Shown: positions 1-11,466, counted from the first letter of the stretch. The stretch: 64,000 bases of DNA from Cymodocea nodosa (GCA_036874045.1 CM072343.1:10188001-10252000); one strand, 5' to 3'. Notes: a model not told the origin generated them from the letters alone. Program-made: numbers and translations.

Positions 1-2871
1 TAACCTATATATTTTTGGAAGAGAAGCGAACCTGTCCAATCATTATTGCTTCAGATTTAAAAGAGGATCAAATAGCTAAATTGAAAGATGTAGTAAAAAG
101 TTATAAAGAAGCAATAGGATGGACTATGATTGATATAAAAGGGTTAAGTTCAACGTTATGCTGTCATCACATATATTTAGAAGAAAATGCTAAACCTGTT
201 AGAATTCCTGAGAGGAGATTAAATCCAAACCTTAAAGAAGTAGTCAGGAAGGAAATAGTAAAATGGTTAGATAATGACATAATTTATCCAATTTCTGATA
301 GCTCGTGGGTTAGCCCAATCCATGTAGTTCCCAAGAAATCAGGATTAACAGTTATTAGGAATGAAAGTCAAGACTTGATACCTACTAGAATTCAATTAGG
401 TTGGAGAGTATGTATAGACTATAGAAAGTTGAATGCTGTGACTAGGAAAGATCATTTTCCCTTACCTTTTATAGATCAAATGCTGGAAAGATTAGTAGGG
501 CAAGAATATTTTTGTTTCCTAGACGGGTATTCAAGTTATAATTAAATTTCAGTAGCATTAAAGGATCAAGAGAAAACAACTTTCACCTGTCCTAATGGAA
601 CTTATGCTTTTAAGAGAATGTCATTCAGATTATGCAATGCACCAGCTACCTTTCAAAGGTGTATGCAAGACATATTTACTGGAATGACTAAAGATTTCTT
701 AGAAATATTTATGGATGATTTTACTGTTTATGGCAATTCATATGAAGTTTGTTTAAAAAATTTAGACCTAATATTAAAACGCTGTGTGGAAAAAAATTTG
801 GTTTTAAATTGGGAAAAATGTCACTTCATGGTTATACAAGGAATAGTCTTAGGGCATGTTGTATCGAAGAAAGGGTTGGAAGTAGATAAAGCTAAAATAG
901 AAGTAATTTCTAATCTACCAGAACCTAAATCAGTAAAAGATATTAGATCATTTCTAGGACATGCTGGTTTTTATAGAAGATTTATTAAAGACTTTAGCAA
1001 GATAGCTAGACCTTTAACTAATCTATTAAAAAATGTCCCATTTAACTTTGATAAAAATTACAAGGAAGCATTTTTCAGACTTAAAACTAGCTTAATTTCA
1101 ACTCCTATAATTCAAGCACCTGATTGGAGCCATCCATTTGAATTAATGTGCGATGTATCTGATTTTGTTGTAGGAGTAGTGTTGGGACAGAAGATAGAAA
1201 AATTTCCTAGAGTGATTCATTATGCAAGCAAAACCTTAAATGATGCTCAAGTTAATTATACAACTACTGAAAAAGAACTATTAGCTATTGTGTTTGCCTT
1301 AGAAAAGTTTAGATTATATCTGATTGGAGCTAAAGTAATAGTATACATGGATCATGCAGCTTTAAAACACCTAATAGCAAAAAAAGAGACTAAGCCTAGA
1401 TTGATCCGATGGATATTATTGTTACAAGAATTTGATTTAGAAATTAAAGATAAAAAAGGTTGTGAGAATGTAGTAGCAGATCATTTATCAAGATTACAAA
1501 TAGAAAAATCAAATATTGAAATTAAGGATAGTTTTCTTGATGAACAATTAATGACCATCAACACAATACCTTGGTATGCAGACATAGTTAATTACTTAGT
1601 TACTAGTTTAACACCTAAGGATTGGAATAGACAGGATAAGAAATTACTTTACTCAAGAGTAAAATATTACTATTGGGAAGACCCATACTTATTTAAGAAA
1701 TATCCTGATATGGTTTTAAGGAGGTGTGTTCTAGAAACTAAATATCCAAGCATATTGTCTTTCTATCATGATCAAGCTTGTGGAGGGCATTTTGTTTCAA
1801 GGAAAACTACTGCAAAAATTCTGCAATGTGGATTTTATTGGCCAACACTATTCAAAGATGCTCATAAATATTGCTTAAGTTGTTTAAGATGTCAACAAAT
1901 AGGAAGAATATCAAAGAGGAATATGATGCCTCTTAATCCTATTGTTGAAGTTGAAATCTTTGATGTGTGGGGAATAGATTTTATGGGTCCATTTCCTATG
2001 TCTAATCAATTTAATTACATATTGTTGGGGTGGATTATGTATCTTAATGGATAGAACCTATTCCTACAAAAACTAATGACAACAAAGTGGTAATACAATT
2101 TATAAGAACCAATATATTTTCCAGATTTGGAGTACCTAAAGCTATTATCAGTGATAGAGGAACTCATTTCTGTAATAGAAGTTTTGAAGCCTTAATGAAG
2201 AAATATGGAGTAAACCACAAAATTGCAACATCATATCATCCGCAAACAAGTGGACAAGTAGAAAGTGCAAACAAACAAATTAAGTTAATCTTAGAAAAAG
2301 TAGTAAATCCTACTAGAACAGATTGGGCTAATAGATTGATAGATGCACTTTGATCTTATAGAACTGCTTATAAGACAAGCTTAGGTATGTCACCTTTTAG
2401 GCTAGTATATGGAAAAAGTTGTCATTTACCAACTGAAATAGAACATAAAGCTTATTGGGCATTAAAAACTCTGAACACTAATTTAAATCAAGCTGCAAAA
2501 ATAGGGAAATGCAATTAATTGAATTAGAAGAATTTAGAAATGAAGCTTATTCGAAGACTATAAGAGAAAAAGAGAAAATGAAATTCTAGCATGATAGAAA
2601 AATTATTCCAAAAAGCTTTGAAATAGGACAAGAAGTATATCTTTATATGGCTAGACTCCATAACCATCCAAGAAAATTAAGATCTAGATGGGCAGGACCT
2701 TACATAGTTTGAAATATTTATCCTTATGGAGCTATTGAGATTGAAAATCCTAAAAATCAGAATATATTTAAAGTAAATGGACAAAGACTTAGACCTAATC
2801 TGAAAACACCAAAAGGCTCCTTTGGAATTGTAGAAGAAGTTAAAGTAGAGGACTACTCGAGCTTTACTTAG
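1..2871 (+). pseudogene. pol: Athila-like gypsy pol: reverse transcriptase, RNase H, integrase (broken)
   Basis: This encodes the replication enzymes of a Ty3/gypsy element: reverse transcriptase, RNase H and integrase, in that order. RT is recognised by VCIDYRKLNAVTRKDHFPLP (about 408-470) and the FMDDF active-site box (708-722). RNase H spans about 1138-1500, with the DHAALKHL stretch, and closes with [10 protein letters not shown], a hallmark of Athila-type elements. Integrase has an H-H-C-C zinc region (about 1769-1905) and the acidic triad: D in WGIDFMGP (about 1978), D in ISDRGTHF (2153) and E in GQVESANK (2261). The reading frame is broken by TAA at 543-545, a one-base loss near 2030 (compare copy B near 25942), TGA at 2351-2353, and further stops and shifts before the final TAG (2869-2871). 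Protease and the RT start lie outside the window. It cannot make an intact polyprotein. Confidence 0.9.
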
Positions 2872-3440
2872 TAAGAAATCATTTTTCATTTTATGATTAT
2901 TTTAAAAAAATTAAAAAAAAAATTTATAAAATATAAAAATCGTTGCGGTTCAACCGACTGGATCCATCGGTATGACTGGAACATAAAAATATCTATATTA
3001 ATTTTCAATAAAAAAAAAATTTTGGTTTTATCGAAACATATTATCAGTTCAACCGGGAAAAAATTAGGTCTGACTGAAACATAGTTTTGGTTAAACTGGT
3101 AAAAAAATAGAAAAACTATTATCTTAAGTATTTTTTATTTTATTATATCTGTTTGTACGGGAATTCCGTTGAGTTACACTTAACTCAAGGAACTTACTTC
3201 GTTGAGTCTTGAGTTAGTCAACGAGCTTATTCCGTTGAGTTAACTGTAACTCAACAGAGTACTGTAGCTAAGACCGTGGATGAGAGAACAATAGTTGGTT
3301 CGGGAAATGACCCGATTATCCGCCTAAACTTAGGGCTTATTTAAACTAAAACCTAGGGTTTGGGGGGCATTATCTGGCAGATCATTTAGAACTTAGAATA
3401 GAAAGATTAGAGCGACTCCGTGCTGTAGTGTAACTCCACG
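2872..3440 (+). promoter_or_regulatory. pol-ORF3 spacer with two palindrome classes (copy A)
   Basis: This stretch has no gene. It first holds CGGTT/AACCG palindromes (for example CGGTTCAACCG at about 2946) between A-rich runs. It then holds the GTTGAGTTA class: a perfect inverted repeat with arms GTTGAGTTA (3234-3242) and TAACTCAAC (3247-3255) around loop ACTG. The same arrangement stands before ORF3 in copy B (26780-27346). A leader or promoter role for ORF3 is inference. Confidence 0.55.
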
Positions 3441-5629
3441 ATGAGGAAGATGACACCCGAGTTTTGGGAAGATGTAGTGGACACAGCACAATTTCTGAAA
3501 GAGTTAGAGGAATGACACACGCGGTAGAAGATCAGGAACACGACAAGAGAAAAAGAGCTACAGAAGGTAGAATCAGAACTCTTCAACTTGAGGAAATTTT
3601 TAGTTGTTTGAGTATACAAATACCCCAAATAGTAGAAACGAAAATCAAAGTAGCGACAGAAATTACTTTAAGCAAAGAAAGAAAAATTAGGCCGAACAAT
3701 GAAGTAGCCCTAGAGTTAATCCAGCACAAAGCCAGATTATGGTTCAAAAAGCGCATTGCTAGTTGTGCAAGGGGTGCAATAAGGCGGCAGCAACAAGCAA
3801 AGGAAGAAGCTAATAGACCTTCAGTTCCACCATTTAAGCTGTTGGCACGAGCAGTAATGTTGGGGCCTTCGACTAAAGAAGAATTAAAAGAATTTCAAGG
3901 ACTGGTTCAAGTTGGGAAAAAATAAGGATAACTAAAAGATTTAGTAGTAATAAAAGCACATCTGGTGTTTAATGCACTACGCAAAAAGAGGGCTGTAGAG
4001 AAATTGCAAGCCCAATATAAAATTAAAGTGGAACAACATCAAGAAGCTACTGCCAGAATTGTTGTCAGATTTACTGCAAAAGAAGCTGAAGCTGGTCCTT
4101 CAAGACCAGCAATTATTGAAAAAATTAAACAGGAAGAGCCAGTACCTATGGTTCAAAGGCATGCAGAGCCTTTGTTTTTAGATTTAATCTTAGAAGAATA
4201 AGAGGAAGACCAGGCACAATTAATCACACAAAGGAAAGGAAAAGAGATAGTGCTTGAGTGTCAAAAGGAGATTAAATCTGAAGTACCAATAGCAACAGGG
4301 CCTGTGGAGCCAATTTTTATAAACTTGCTATCCGATTCTGAGGAGCAGGAGCAATAGCAACAAGAGCAAAGAGAAGAAGAAATATAGGCTGAAATTAGTC
4401 TGCAGCCTATACAAGAAGAAGAAACAGAAATTAGGGCAGAAACTGAATTTCCCATGACTCCATCCCAATCTGCCATAGAATCAGAAAGAATAGTGACAGA
4501 GCAGATTGGTAGTCAAGAGGAAGAAGAAAGAACAGAAAATGAAGAAGAAGCTGAACAAAGCCATTTGGACAAAAATGACTTTGCAGATTCCACTGAAGAG
4601 CAAGAAACTCTTCAATAATTTATGGAAAGAATTCAAGATAGAGTGGAGAGTTCTGCCAGCTCACCACCACAGACAGAAGCAAAAGCAAAAATTCAAGAAT
4701 CTGCAGAACATGTTCAAGTGCAGCATATGGTAGAGGAAGATCAAGAACAAACCCCTCTGGAACAACAAAGTCACATTCCTAACCCGACTGAAACAATAGT
4801 TCTGAATGAAGTACATTTTTGGAGTCAAGAAGCTTATATTAAATACCAAGAGATTAGGGGTTATGATGTTATATACAATAGACTAGTAAATTGGGATGGA
4901 ATGCAAGAAATCAAAGAATTATTTGAATTCCAAGGTCTATTGAATTTTATTTCTCAAGAAAGAGGGCATGCAGTGTATGAAAATCTAGTGCCCTGCTTTT
5001 ATGCAAACTTAAGAGAAGAAGAAGGAAAATTAATTTCCAACATGGAGGAAGTTGATGTACAGATAACACTAGAGCTTCTCCACAATATTTTTGGATTAAA
5101 GAATGAAGGATAGGAAATTTTGGAAAGTACAACTGCCGTTGAATGGACAGAACAGGAAATCAAGGACAGTTTGGCTATCAATCCTGGTGTGCCTTTATTA
5201 AATAGACTAAAGCATTTAAATGGTAAAGCACACATGATAGGCAACATTTTAATTAAGAATGTCTATCAACGACAAGGCCATGACATAGAACTGAGTCAAT
5301 TTATCAAATGGGCCACGTTTGCAGTTGTAAATAGAATTCAAATAAATTGGTCTGCAATTTTTATCTCCAAGTTGAGAACAGTAAAGAAGAAATTGTTTTA
5401 TGGAGATTTGATTCCACTGCTGATGGTGGATTGTATCGATTTCACTAAATGGGCATAAAAAAGGATCAAATCAAGAAACATTTCAGTGAAAGAATACAGA
5501 AATTTTGTAACTACAAAGATTGCTAAACCTTCTAGAGGAATTACAGGAGCTGTAGAGAGAATTAACCAATTAGAGCAACAATTAGAAAAACTCCAGAAGG
5601 AAGTAGATGAACTTAGGAATAGAGACTAA
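3441..5629 (+). pseudogene. ORF3 of gypsy copy A (env-position, plant-transposon-domain protein), broken
   Basis: This large third ORF lies where Athila and Sirevirus elements carry their so-called envelope-like gene. The start ATG at 3441 is chosen because the homologous ATG in copy B (27347) opens the same protein. The N-terminal two thirds is charged, Glu/Lys-rich and likely coiled-coil. The C-terminal part (about 4800-5460) has LFEFQGLLNF, FGLKNEG, YQRQGHD, RIQINWSAIF and KKLFYGD. These match the C-terminal domain of the copia ORF3 proteins here and resemble what databases call the putative plant transposon protein domain. No signal peptide or membrane span is evident, so an envelope role is unsupported. 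Stops occur at about 3513, 3531, 3923, 4199, 4357, 4384, 4618, 5111 and 5456, with a frameshift near 3600. None of the stops I compared with copy B is shared, so the common ancestor was probably open. Confidence 0.75.
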
Positions 5630-6733
5630 ATTGTATTGTTCGTCTACATGTATATAATTGTATGAAAAATGTCTGATTTGATTGTAATGTAAATTGATTC
5701 ATATGAATGAATATAAAATTTTCAAACATACTTTTCATGTGTGTTTCGAATGTGAAATGAATGGAATATATTGAATGTTATATAATTTATGGAACATTAT
5801 GAATGAATGTTTAATAGATTTACAATTTGCTGAATGGCAGGATAGATGCTTGAAAATTTCTGAATGTTGCAAGGTAAAATGTAAATTCTGCATAACATAA
5901 AATGACCTGCAAGTTAAATATTTATATAATGTTCAAATTTAAATGAATTTTGATTAGAATGATGCATTAATGACATAGATTTAACTTTATTTCAGTTAAC
6001 AGAATGCAAAGAAAAAAAACAAAGAGGTACTTACGAGGAGTAAACTTAGAGGTTACTAAGTGTTAACTCAACGAAGTAAATTCATTGAGTTAAACGTAAC
6101 TCCACGAGGTTAGTAATATAATATAAGGTCACTCCGTTGAGTTATCTGTAACTCAACAAAGTTAGTCCGTGGAGTTAGCAATAGTAACCGACATTTTTCT
6201 GTTGAGTTATCTGTAACTCAACGAGGTTAGTTCGTGGATTAAGCAGAATGGTTATTCTTTTAACCACGAACGAAACTTCGTCGGCTTAACGATTACCAAA
6301 ATTTGAAGTTAATAGTGGTACACGTACCCATAAAAACAAGAACCACGATGCACGTTACAAGACACGTTCTTGCGACGAGATTTATTCACTTTATGGATGC
6401 GCATTATATATATAAAACAGAATATTATTTACGAGTTACCAGCACTTTTAAAAGTAAGGAGAAAAGCATTGGGGGAACTAGAAGGAGAAGTAGTTGATTC
6501 GACTTTATCCGTCAACAAATATTTACTGAATGGAAAGCTTCAGACTGGTATGTAATTAATCGTCTGCTATTTATTTATGAGCACATGGACTCGTTCTCTT
6601 AGCAGTAAACAATTAGTAAGAACACCTACCTAGGAATTTTCAACGCAAAGGCGTACTGAAACATTTTCTGAATTGGACTTTAACAAAATCCTTTGGGGTG
6701 TAGCTTAACCTTTCTTTAAAAGAGAACGTAGAG
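5630..6733 (+). promoter_or_regulatory. ORF3-gag spacer / gag leader of copy A
   Basis: This is 1.1 kb without a recognisable gene. 5630-6000 is AT-rich sequence with repeated TGAATG-type words. 6060-6250 is an array of GTTGAGTTA palindromes. 6250-6733 is a less AT-rich stretch with short open frames that I do not recognise. It leads to the gag ATG. I see no tRNA primer site and no LTR end here, so nothing shows that an LTR once separated ORF3 and gag. Copy B keeps the left part (29566-30070) but has lost the segment matching about 6155-7490. Confidence 0.5.
6136..6222 (+). repeat. Two perfect 9-bp-arm palindromes upstream of gag
   Basis: Arms GTTGAGTTA (6136-6144) and TAACTCAAC (6149-6157) enclose TCTG. 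Arms GTTGAGTTA (6201-6209) and TAACTCAAC (6214-6222) again enclose TCTG. Between and beside them are looser copies with TCCGTGGAGTTAG or AACTCCACGAGG. The loop word TCTG recurs in the LTR palindromes. Confidence 0.85.
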
Positions 6734-7905
6734 ATGGCTGCTCCAGTAGAAAAACCATTAGGAGAAATTTTGTATCCTAAATTAGTTGATGAACCTTCAT
6801 GTATTCGATTGCCAAACTTTGAAAGAGATAGGTTTGAATTGAAATCTAATTATATTAGTCAATTGCCACATTTTCATGGATTAGAAAGAAAGGATGCCTA
6901 TTATTTCCGTAGAGAATTTAATGAAGTTTGTCAAATGATGAAAATGCCGAACATGAGTATAGATGCTATTAAACTTAGATATATCCCTTTTGCTTTAAAA
7001 GACACAGCTAAGAGATGGTTATATACTCTATCACCTGATTCAATTTCTGCATGGACTAAATTTTGCTCTGTTTTTCTAGAAAAATATTATCCAACACATC
7101 AAACGATTAAAAAGAAAAAACAAATATTAATGTGTAGTCAAAAATAGGGTGAATCATTTTGGAAATATTTTGAAAGATTTAAAGATTTACTGACTCAATG
7201 TCTGCATCATGCAATGGGTAAAGCACAATTAATAGGTATAATTTATGAAGGCATAGATGTTCCAATGAAATCTTTATTAGAATCTACTTGTCAAAATGGA
7301 TTTCTGAAACTATGTAGTGAAGAAGCATGGGCTTATTTAGAAAACTTTGCAAAAAGAACTGCACAGTGGGAAAACTCGGCTGAAGTTATTGCAGATTAAA
7401 GAATATTGCCAAGAGGAATGCATGAAATAGATTCAAGTACTATGCTTGAAGTGAAATTAACTGAATTAACAAAGAAAATAGAAGAGTTACCCTTAAATCA
7501 AAAGCTAGCATAAAAGAATGCAAACATAAATGATCTAGATATTATTTATGCTAGAAATCAGAAAGATAATTTTGGAAATTCTTATAATCCTAATTGGAGA
7601 AATTACCCAAATTTATCTTGGAGAAACAACAATTTCCAGGGAGGAGAAAATGTAAATGAGAAGAATATAAGTTATGAAGCATTACTTGAACAAGGATCTA
7701 GAATAGAGAAATTAGAAAAGATAATCCAACAATTAAATAATCGTTTGGATTTTGTATTTGGAAATGCTACAATTCAAAATCAGAATAGAAATATACCCCT
7801 TAGACAAAAGGAATCAATGGAAGTTAGACCTATTAGAGGATTGCCAATACATGCAATACGTAACCTTGTCAATAGAACTGTTAATGAAATTGATGTATAT
7901 ATAAG
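6734..7905 (+). pseudogene. gag: Athila-like gypsy gag (copy A), broken
   Basis: This is the capsid-type protein that packages element RNA. Start ATG 6734 opens MAAPVEKPLGEILYPKL. The retrotransposon-gag core follows (QLPHFHGLERKDAYYFRREF, then LKDTAKRWLYTL and YYPTHQT, about 6850-7110). Near the C-terminus NPNWRNYPNLSWRNN (about 7590-7630) is a motif typical of Athila gag. No CCHC knuckle is visible. In-frame stops stand at 7145, 7397 and 7511. The coding match to copy B ends near 7890, where A has lost about 55 bases that B keeps. Oddly, gag lies downstream of ORF3 and is not joined to a protease or RT. Confidence 0.8.
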
Positions 7906-8063
7906 TTTATTTATAGTTAAAAGTATCATAGAGTTAGTCCTTAACTCAACGAACTTAGTCCGTTGAGTTATGCCCTAACTCCACGAGGGTGTGCAGTAGT
8001 TATGTTAATTTTTGTCTTTGCTAAATTTTTGTTTGTGTTATACAGAATCGACAAATAGAATTG
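7906..8063 (+). promoter_or_regulatory. Palindrome array and splice-acceptor-like tract before the F-box gene
   Basis: Around 7930-7990 are AACTCAACG, CGTTGAGTTA and AACTCCACGAGG in alternating orientation, so several stems are possible. The 20 bases before the F-box frame are T-rich and end TTATACAG, a good plant 3' splice-site shape. Copy B has a T-run ending TTATAG at the same place. Regulation or splicing is inference. Confidence 0.45.
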
Positions 8064-9142
8064 ATGCAATTACCGTTGGATGCACTAAGGGAAGTACTGA
8101 GTAACTTGTCAACTAAAGATCTATGCAGGCTGTGTTGTGTATCAAAGGAAATTAAAGACTGTGTTAGAGAAAAATATTTTCAAGGACTACAAGCTGCAAA
8201 AATGACTAAGATTAGAGATGGATTCATATGGAAGTCATTTAATCGTAGTTCAATTACCCATGAATATCTGAATATGGAAGAAACTATTGGAATTCCACCC
8301 AATACATTAGAAGGAATAGATCCTATTATGGGGATGGATGAAGGATTAATCATATACAGAACCAGACCAAGGTATGCAAGTCTATTACCTGATATTTTGA
8401 TAAGAAATCCTATAACAAGAGAAGAATGGAATATAGGAAGACCTAATAGATATGAAGTACCAACTATAAATTGTGGGTCGGCTTTAATATTTTTTGATAA
8501 AAATTCTACCATTCCTGAAAATTATATTATTGGAGACCTACAGGAAATTGGGATGAAGATTTACGCTTAAGTGTGTATAATTGTCTGAATAGATCTTGGA
8601 CTGAAAATATTATGATATATCTAGGATAGAAATCATTAATTAATAGCATGCATGTCATACTTGATGGATATATATATCTAGTCACAGATATATCAGTAGC
8701 ATTTAGATCTAATTTATACATAGTGAGCATAGACAGTTACGATGAATATATAGAAATTTTGCCTATACCGAGAGAAATAGCGAAACCACCATCTGCAGAA
8801 TTTAATAAAATTCAAATAGGAATGTGGTATAATGAATATGATGATCCTACTTTATGTCTGATAAGATGGTGGGATGAATTGATGAAATTTCAAATATGGA
8901 TTATGGAAGACATAAATGAATGGAAGTGGGAAGAGGAATATATTGAAATAGATGTAGAAATAGAAACTGCTACATTATCTTGGAACCGAAAACGATCCCT
9001 TTCTGCATTTCATTTCATTAATGGTAATACACTTGTATTTAGCATTGATAATATACTACAAGTTTACAAATTAAGAAGGAACACAAATTGCATTAAAACA
9101 AAATTAATAGCAAGAAGAATTATGCCTAAAAAGTTTGCTTAG
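8064..9142 (+). pseudogene. Captured F-box protein gene inside gypsy copy A, broken
   Basis: F-box proteins are substrate adaptors of SCF ubiquitin ligases. The N-terminus, LPLDALREVLSNL followed by DLCRLCCVSKEIKDCV, fits the F-box that binds SKP1. The rest (NPITREEWNIGRP, LCLIRWWDELMKFQIWIM, WKWEEEYIEIDVEIE) resembles the F-box-associated domains of plant F-box proteins. ATG 8064 is chosen because copy B starts four residues upstream at an ATG that is ATA here. Relative to B there is a one-base loss near 8522. A TAG at 8627-8629 is also present in B (31298-31300). A further TAG stands at 9140-9142, where B reads tryptophan. The gene lies between gag and the 3' noncoding region, on the element's sense strand. 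A retrotransposon normally has no such gene, so capture from the host is the simplest reading. Confidence 0.75.
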
Positions 9143-9654
9143 ATTGACACGTTTATTCCATTTGTTTCTACTTTTCAATCATGTTTTTAAGTTGTGATTT
9201 TGTGTGTTTAATGTTGTGTGTATTCTACATTTATTTTTAGAAAAAAAAAAAGAAAAAAATTTAGTTTTAATTTTATTTTATAAAAACAAAAAGAAAAACA
9301 AAATATCAATCTAGTTTGTTGGTATGTATTCTGGGAAACCAACTGGCTTGCTTGTGAGCCACCAAAGGCATAGGAGCCTGGGTTCCACACAAGACAATGA
9401 TTTATCAATATTTGTTAAATGTTATTTTGTTATATATTCTGCTTTTATCTGTGAATGTAAAGTTTTTTAGAATCAAAAATCAGAATATGCAGAAGGAGAT
9501 ACAAACGAAACAAGGTATGTAATTGATTACTTATCCTGAATTTAGATTTAAACTCATTCATTGAGTTAGGTGCTAAATCAACGAAACTGTATTCATGCCT
9601 ACTACAATTACTATACTTATTGTCAAATGTTTTACATTGAGGACAATGCAAAAT

Positions 9655-9672
9655 GTAGGTATGGGGGGGAGG
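9655..9672 (+). promoter_or_regulatory. Internal polypurine tract, copy A
   Basis: TACATTGAGGACAATGC followed by TAGGTATGGGGGGGAGG is the signature that in Athila/Tat elements normally stands at the 3' LTR border. Here the LTR begins 1.5 kb further on. Copy B has the same tract at about 32313-32330. Confidence 0.6.
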
Positions 9673-9822
9673 TAATTAAAGTAACAGCTATGTAAGTTTG
9701 TTAATTAAATGAATTAAAATGGTACTACAAAGTTTTGTGGAAATTAAAATTTTTTATGAAATTGTTGTAGCTATCCGATAATTGAGACTGTAAAATTTTT
9801 ATAAATTGTAACTGCTTGAATG

Positions 9823-10114
9823 TTATATTTAGAGGCTATATAAGATGCTATAGAATTTACTATTTATGCAAATCTAGATATAGTATCTTATGTTTTTTCT
9901 GAATTTCATGAGTTTAACAATTTCACGATTTTAAAATGAAATCAAAATGCTTAATGAAAAAAATGAGCTTATATTTAGAGGCTATATAAGATGCTATAGA
10001 ATTTACTATTTATGCAAATCTAGATATAGTATCTTATGTTTTTTCTGAATTTCATGAGTTTAACAGTTTCACGATTTTAAAATGAAATCAAAATGCTTAA
10101 TGAAAAAAATGAGC
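9823..10114 (+). repeat. 146-bp tandem duplication
   Basis: Two nearly identical units, 9823-9968 and 9969-10114, each begin TTATATTTAGAGGC and end near AAAAAAATGAGC. Copy B has one unit only (about 32476-32620), so this is a local duplication in copy A. Confidence 0.9.
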
Positions 10115-11131
10115 TGAAGTCCTAAAGGAGCTGAAATATTAATTCTAGATTAAATGAAACACATATGATTAAAGATATATTTAATTTGACTGATTAAACT
10201 TGTAGAATGATTTATGTGTAGATCTTATTAAACTTCAGAAAAAGTATGAGCTTATTGTTATAGATTCATATTTTCAGTAAATGATAGAAGCAGGACTATA
10301 TGAGATTGATGTTTTATTGCATCTGTATTAATAAAATATGTACATATACAGTATGTGATTAATGTTTTTGTTCTGTAAAAAAAAAAGAGAGAGAGAGAAA
10401 GAAAAAAATAATAATAATAATAAAAAGAAAAAGAAAAAAAGTCTTTGAGAGTTTGACTTGTTTGATCACGAGCCTTTTGTACTTGAGCAGATAAGTATGT
10501 AAGGATTGTTGACCTAAAAAAAGACTATTGAAATCTGGCAACCTAAGATCCTAATCAGATCTAGGATTGTTGACTGAAAGCTCGTTACATGGGTACATTA
10601 GAAAGCTCTTGTATGATTCAAGCTTGTCAAATTAACGTTTAAAGTACAAAAAAATACATATACTGTTTTGGAAAGATACAAGTGTTTTGTGAAATACAGA
10701 TATCTTATGAATCGAGTATTTTTTCTATTATCTAGAATTGCTAAAATATGAATCTAGAATTGACTTTTGAAGTTGTTTAATGGAGATACAATTCTTTATT
10801 CTACTTGTCTTAATCATATTGAATTGGATTGTACTTTGATTCATATGTTGTTGAAATTTCTTCTAGAAATCTTATTGGAAAATTCAAGATGACAGATGAT
10901 GAAAAGAACAAACGATAATATAATTAATACGTATGTGATGATGATATACTTTGTATGTAATTTGCATATATTCTAAGTATATTTGCAGGTTGATTGCTAA
11001 AACATATAGAATATCTATATAATAATACTAGTTCTTATGCTGAACAGAAGAAAAAAGGGAAGAATTAATTCTAGCACTATTAGAATGACCCATTAATTAG
11101 ATCATAGTTTGCTAAGGGACTAGCAAAATTT

Positions 11132-11145
11132 AGGTATGGGGGAAG
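11132..11145 (+). promoter_or_regulatory. Terminal polypurine tract of gypsy copy A
   Basis: AGGTATGGGGGAAG directly precedes the LTR start TGTTTAGAATG. Copy B has ACGGGGGAAG at the same border (33401-33410). This is where plus-strand DNA synthesis would be primed. Confidence 0.75.
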
Positions 11146-11367
11146 TGTTTAGAATGAAAAAGTGCATAATATTAATGGTTAAATGATGGTTAATTGCATA
11201 ATATTTAGCTTATCATATGAGAATTAAGCCATTATGTTATAATTGCACTGTTATATGCTTTAATTAAAGAATCTGCTTAATTTCGGTGAATTAATGTTAA
11301 TTTAGTACATTTTTGAATTGTCGGTAAGTTGCGAGCTGTGAAATCCTTAAGTATCTGAATTTTTTGA

Positions 11368-11466
11368 TATTTCGGACAGTTATGTTTAACATACCGAACA
11401 TATTTCGGACAGTTATGTTTAACATACCGAACATGTATCGGATAGTTATGTTTAAATTGCCGAACA
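11368..11466 (+). repeat. Three 33-bp tandem hairpin units in the LTR
   Basis: Units are 11368-11400, 11401-11433 (identical) and 11434-11466 (diverged). In the first two, TTCGG and CCGAA form the stem around GACAGTTATGTTTAACATA, with GTTA/TAAC nested inside. The LTR of copy B lacks this array. Confidence 0.85.

Larger units (their letters stand above)
9143..11131 (+). other. 3' noncoding region of gypsy copy A
   Basis: No gene is visible. It contains an internal polypurine tract (9655-9672), a 146-bp tandem duplication (9823-10114) and a purine/AT microsatellite (about 10380-10440). From about 9823 to 10950 it is recognisably similar to the pol-ORF3 spacer of the copia-2 elements (about 59640-60600), for example CCTTTTGTACTTGAGCAGAT and CAGATCTAGGATTGTTGACT in both. 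Such sharing between gypsy and copia elements is unusual. Confidence 0.6.

Noticed and set aside
6303..6555. Two overlapping 61-64 residue frames before gag
   Set aside because: No recognisable family, no conservation in copy B (deleted), and ordinary length for chance open frames. Kept only as part of the leader.
10359..10541. 60-residue minus-strand frame rich in Phe/Ile
   Set aside because: It is a translation of a purine/AT microsatellite.
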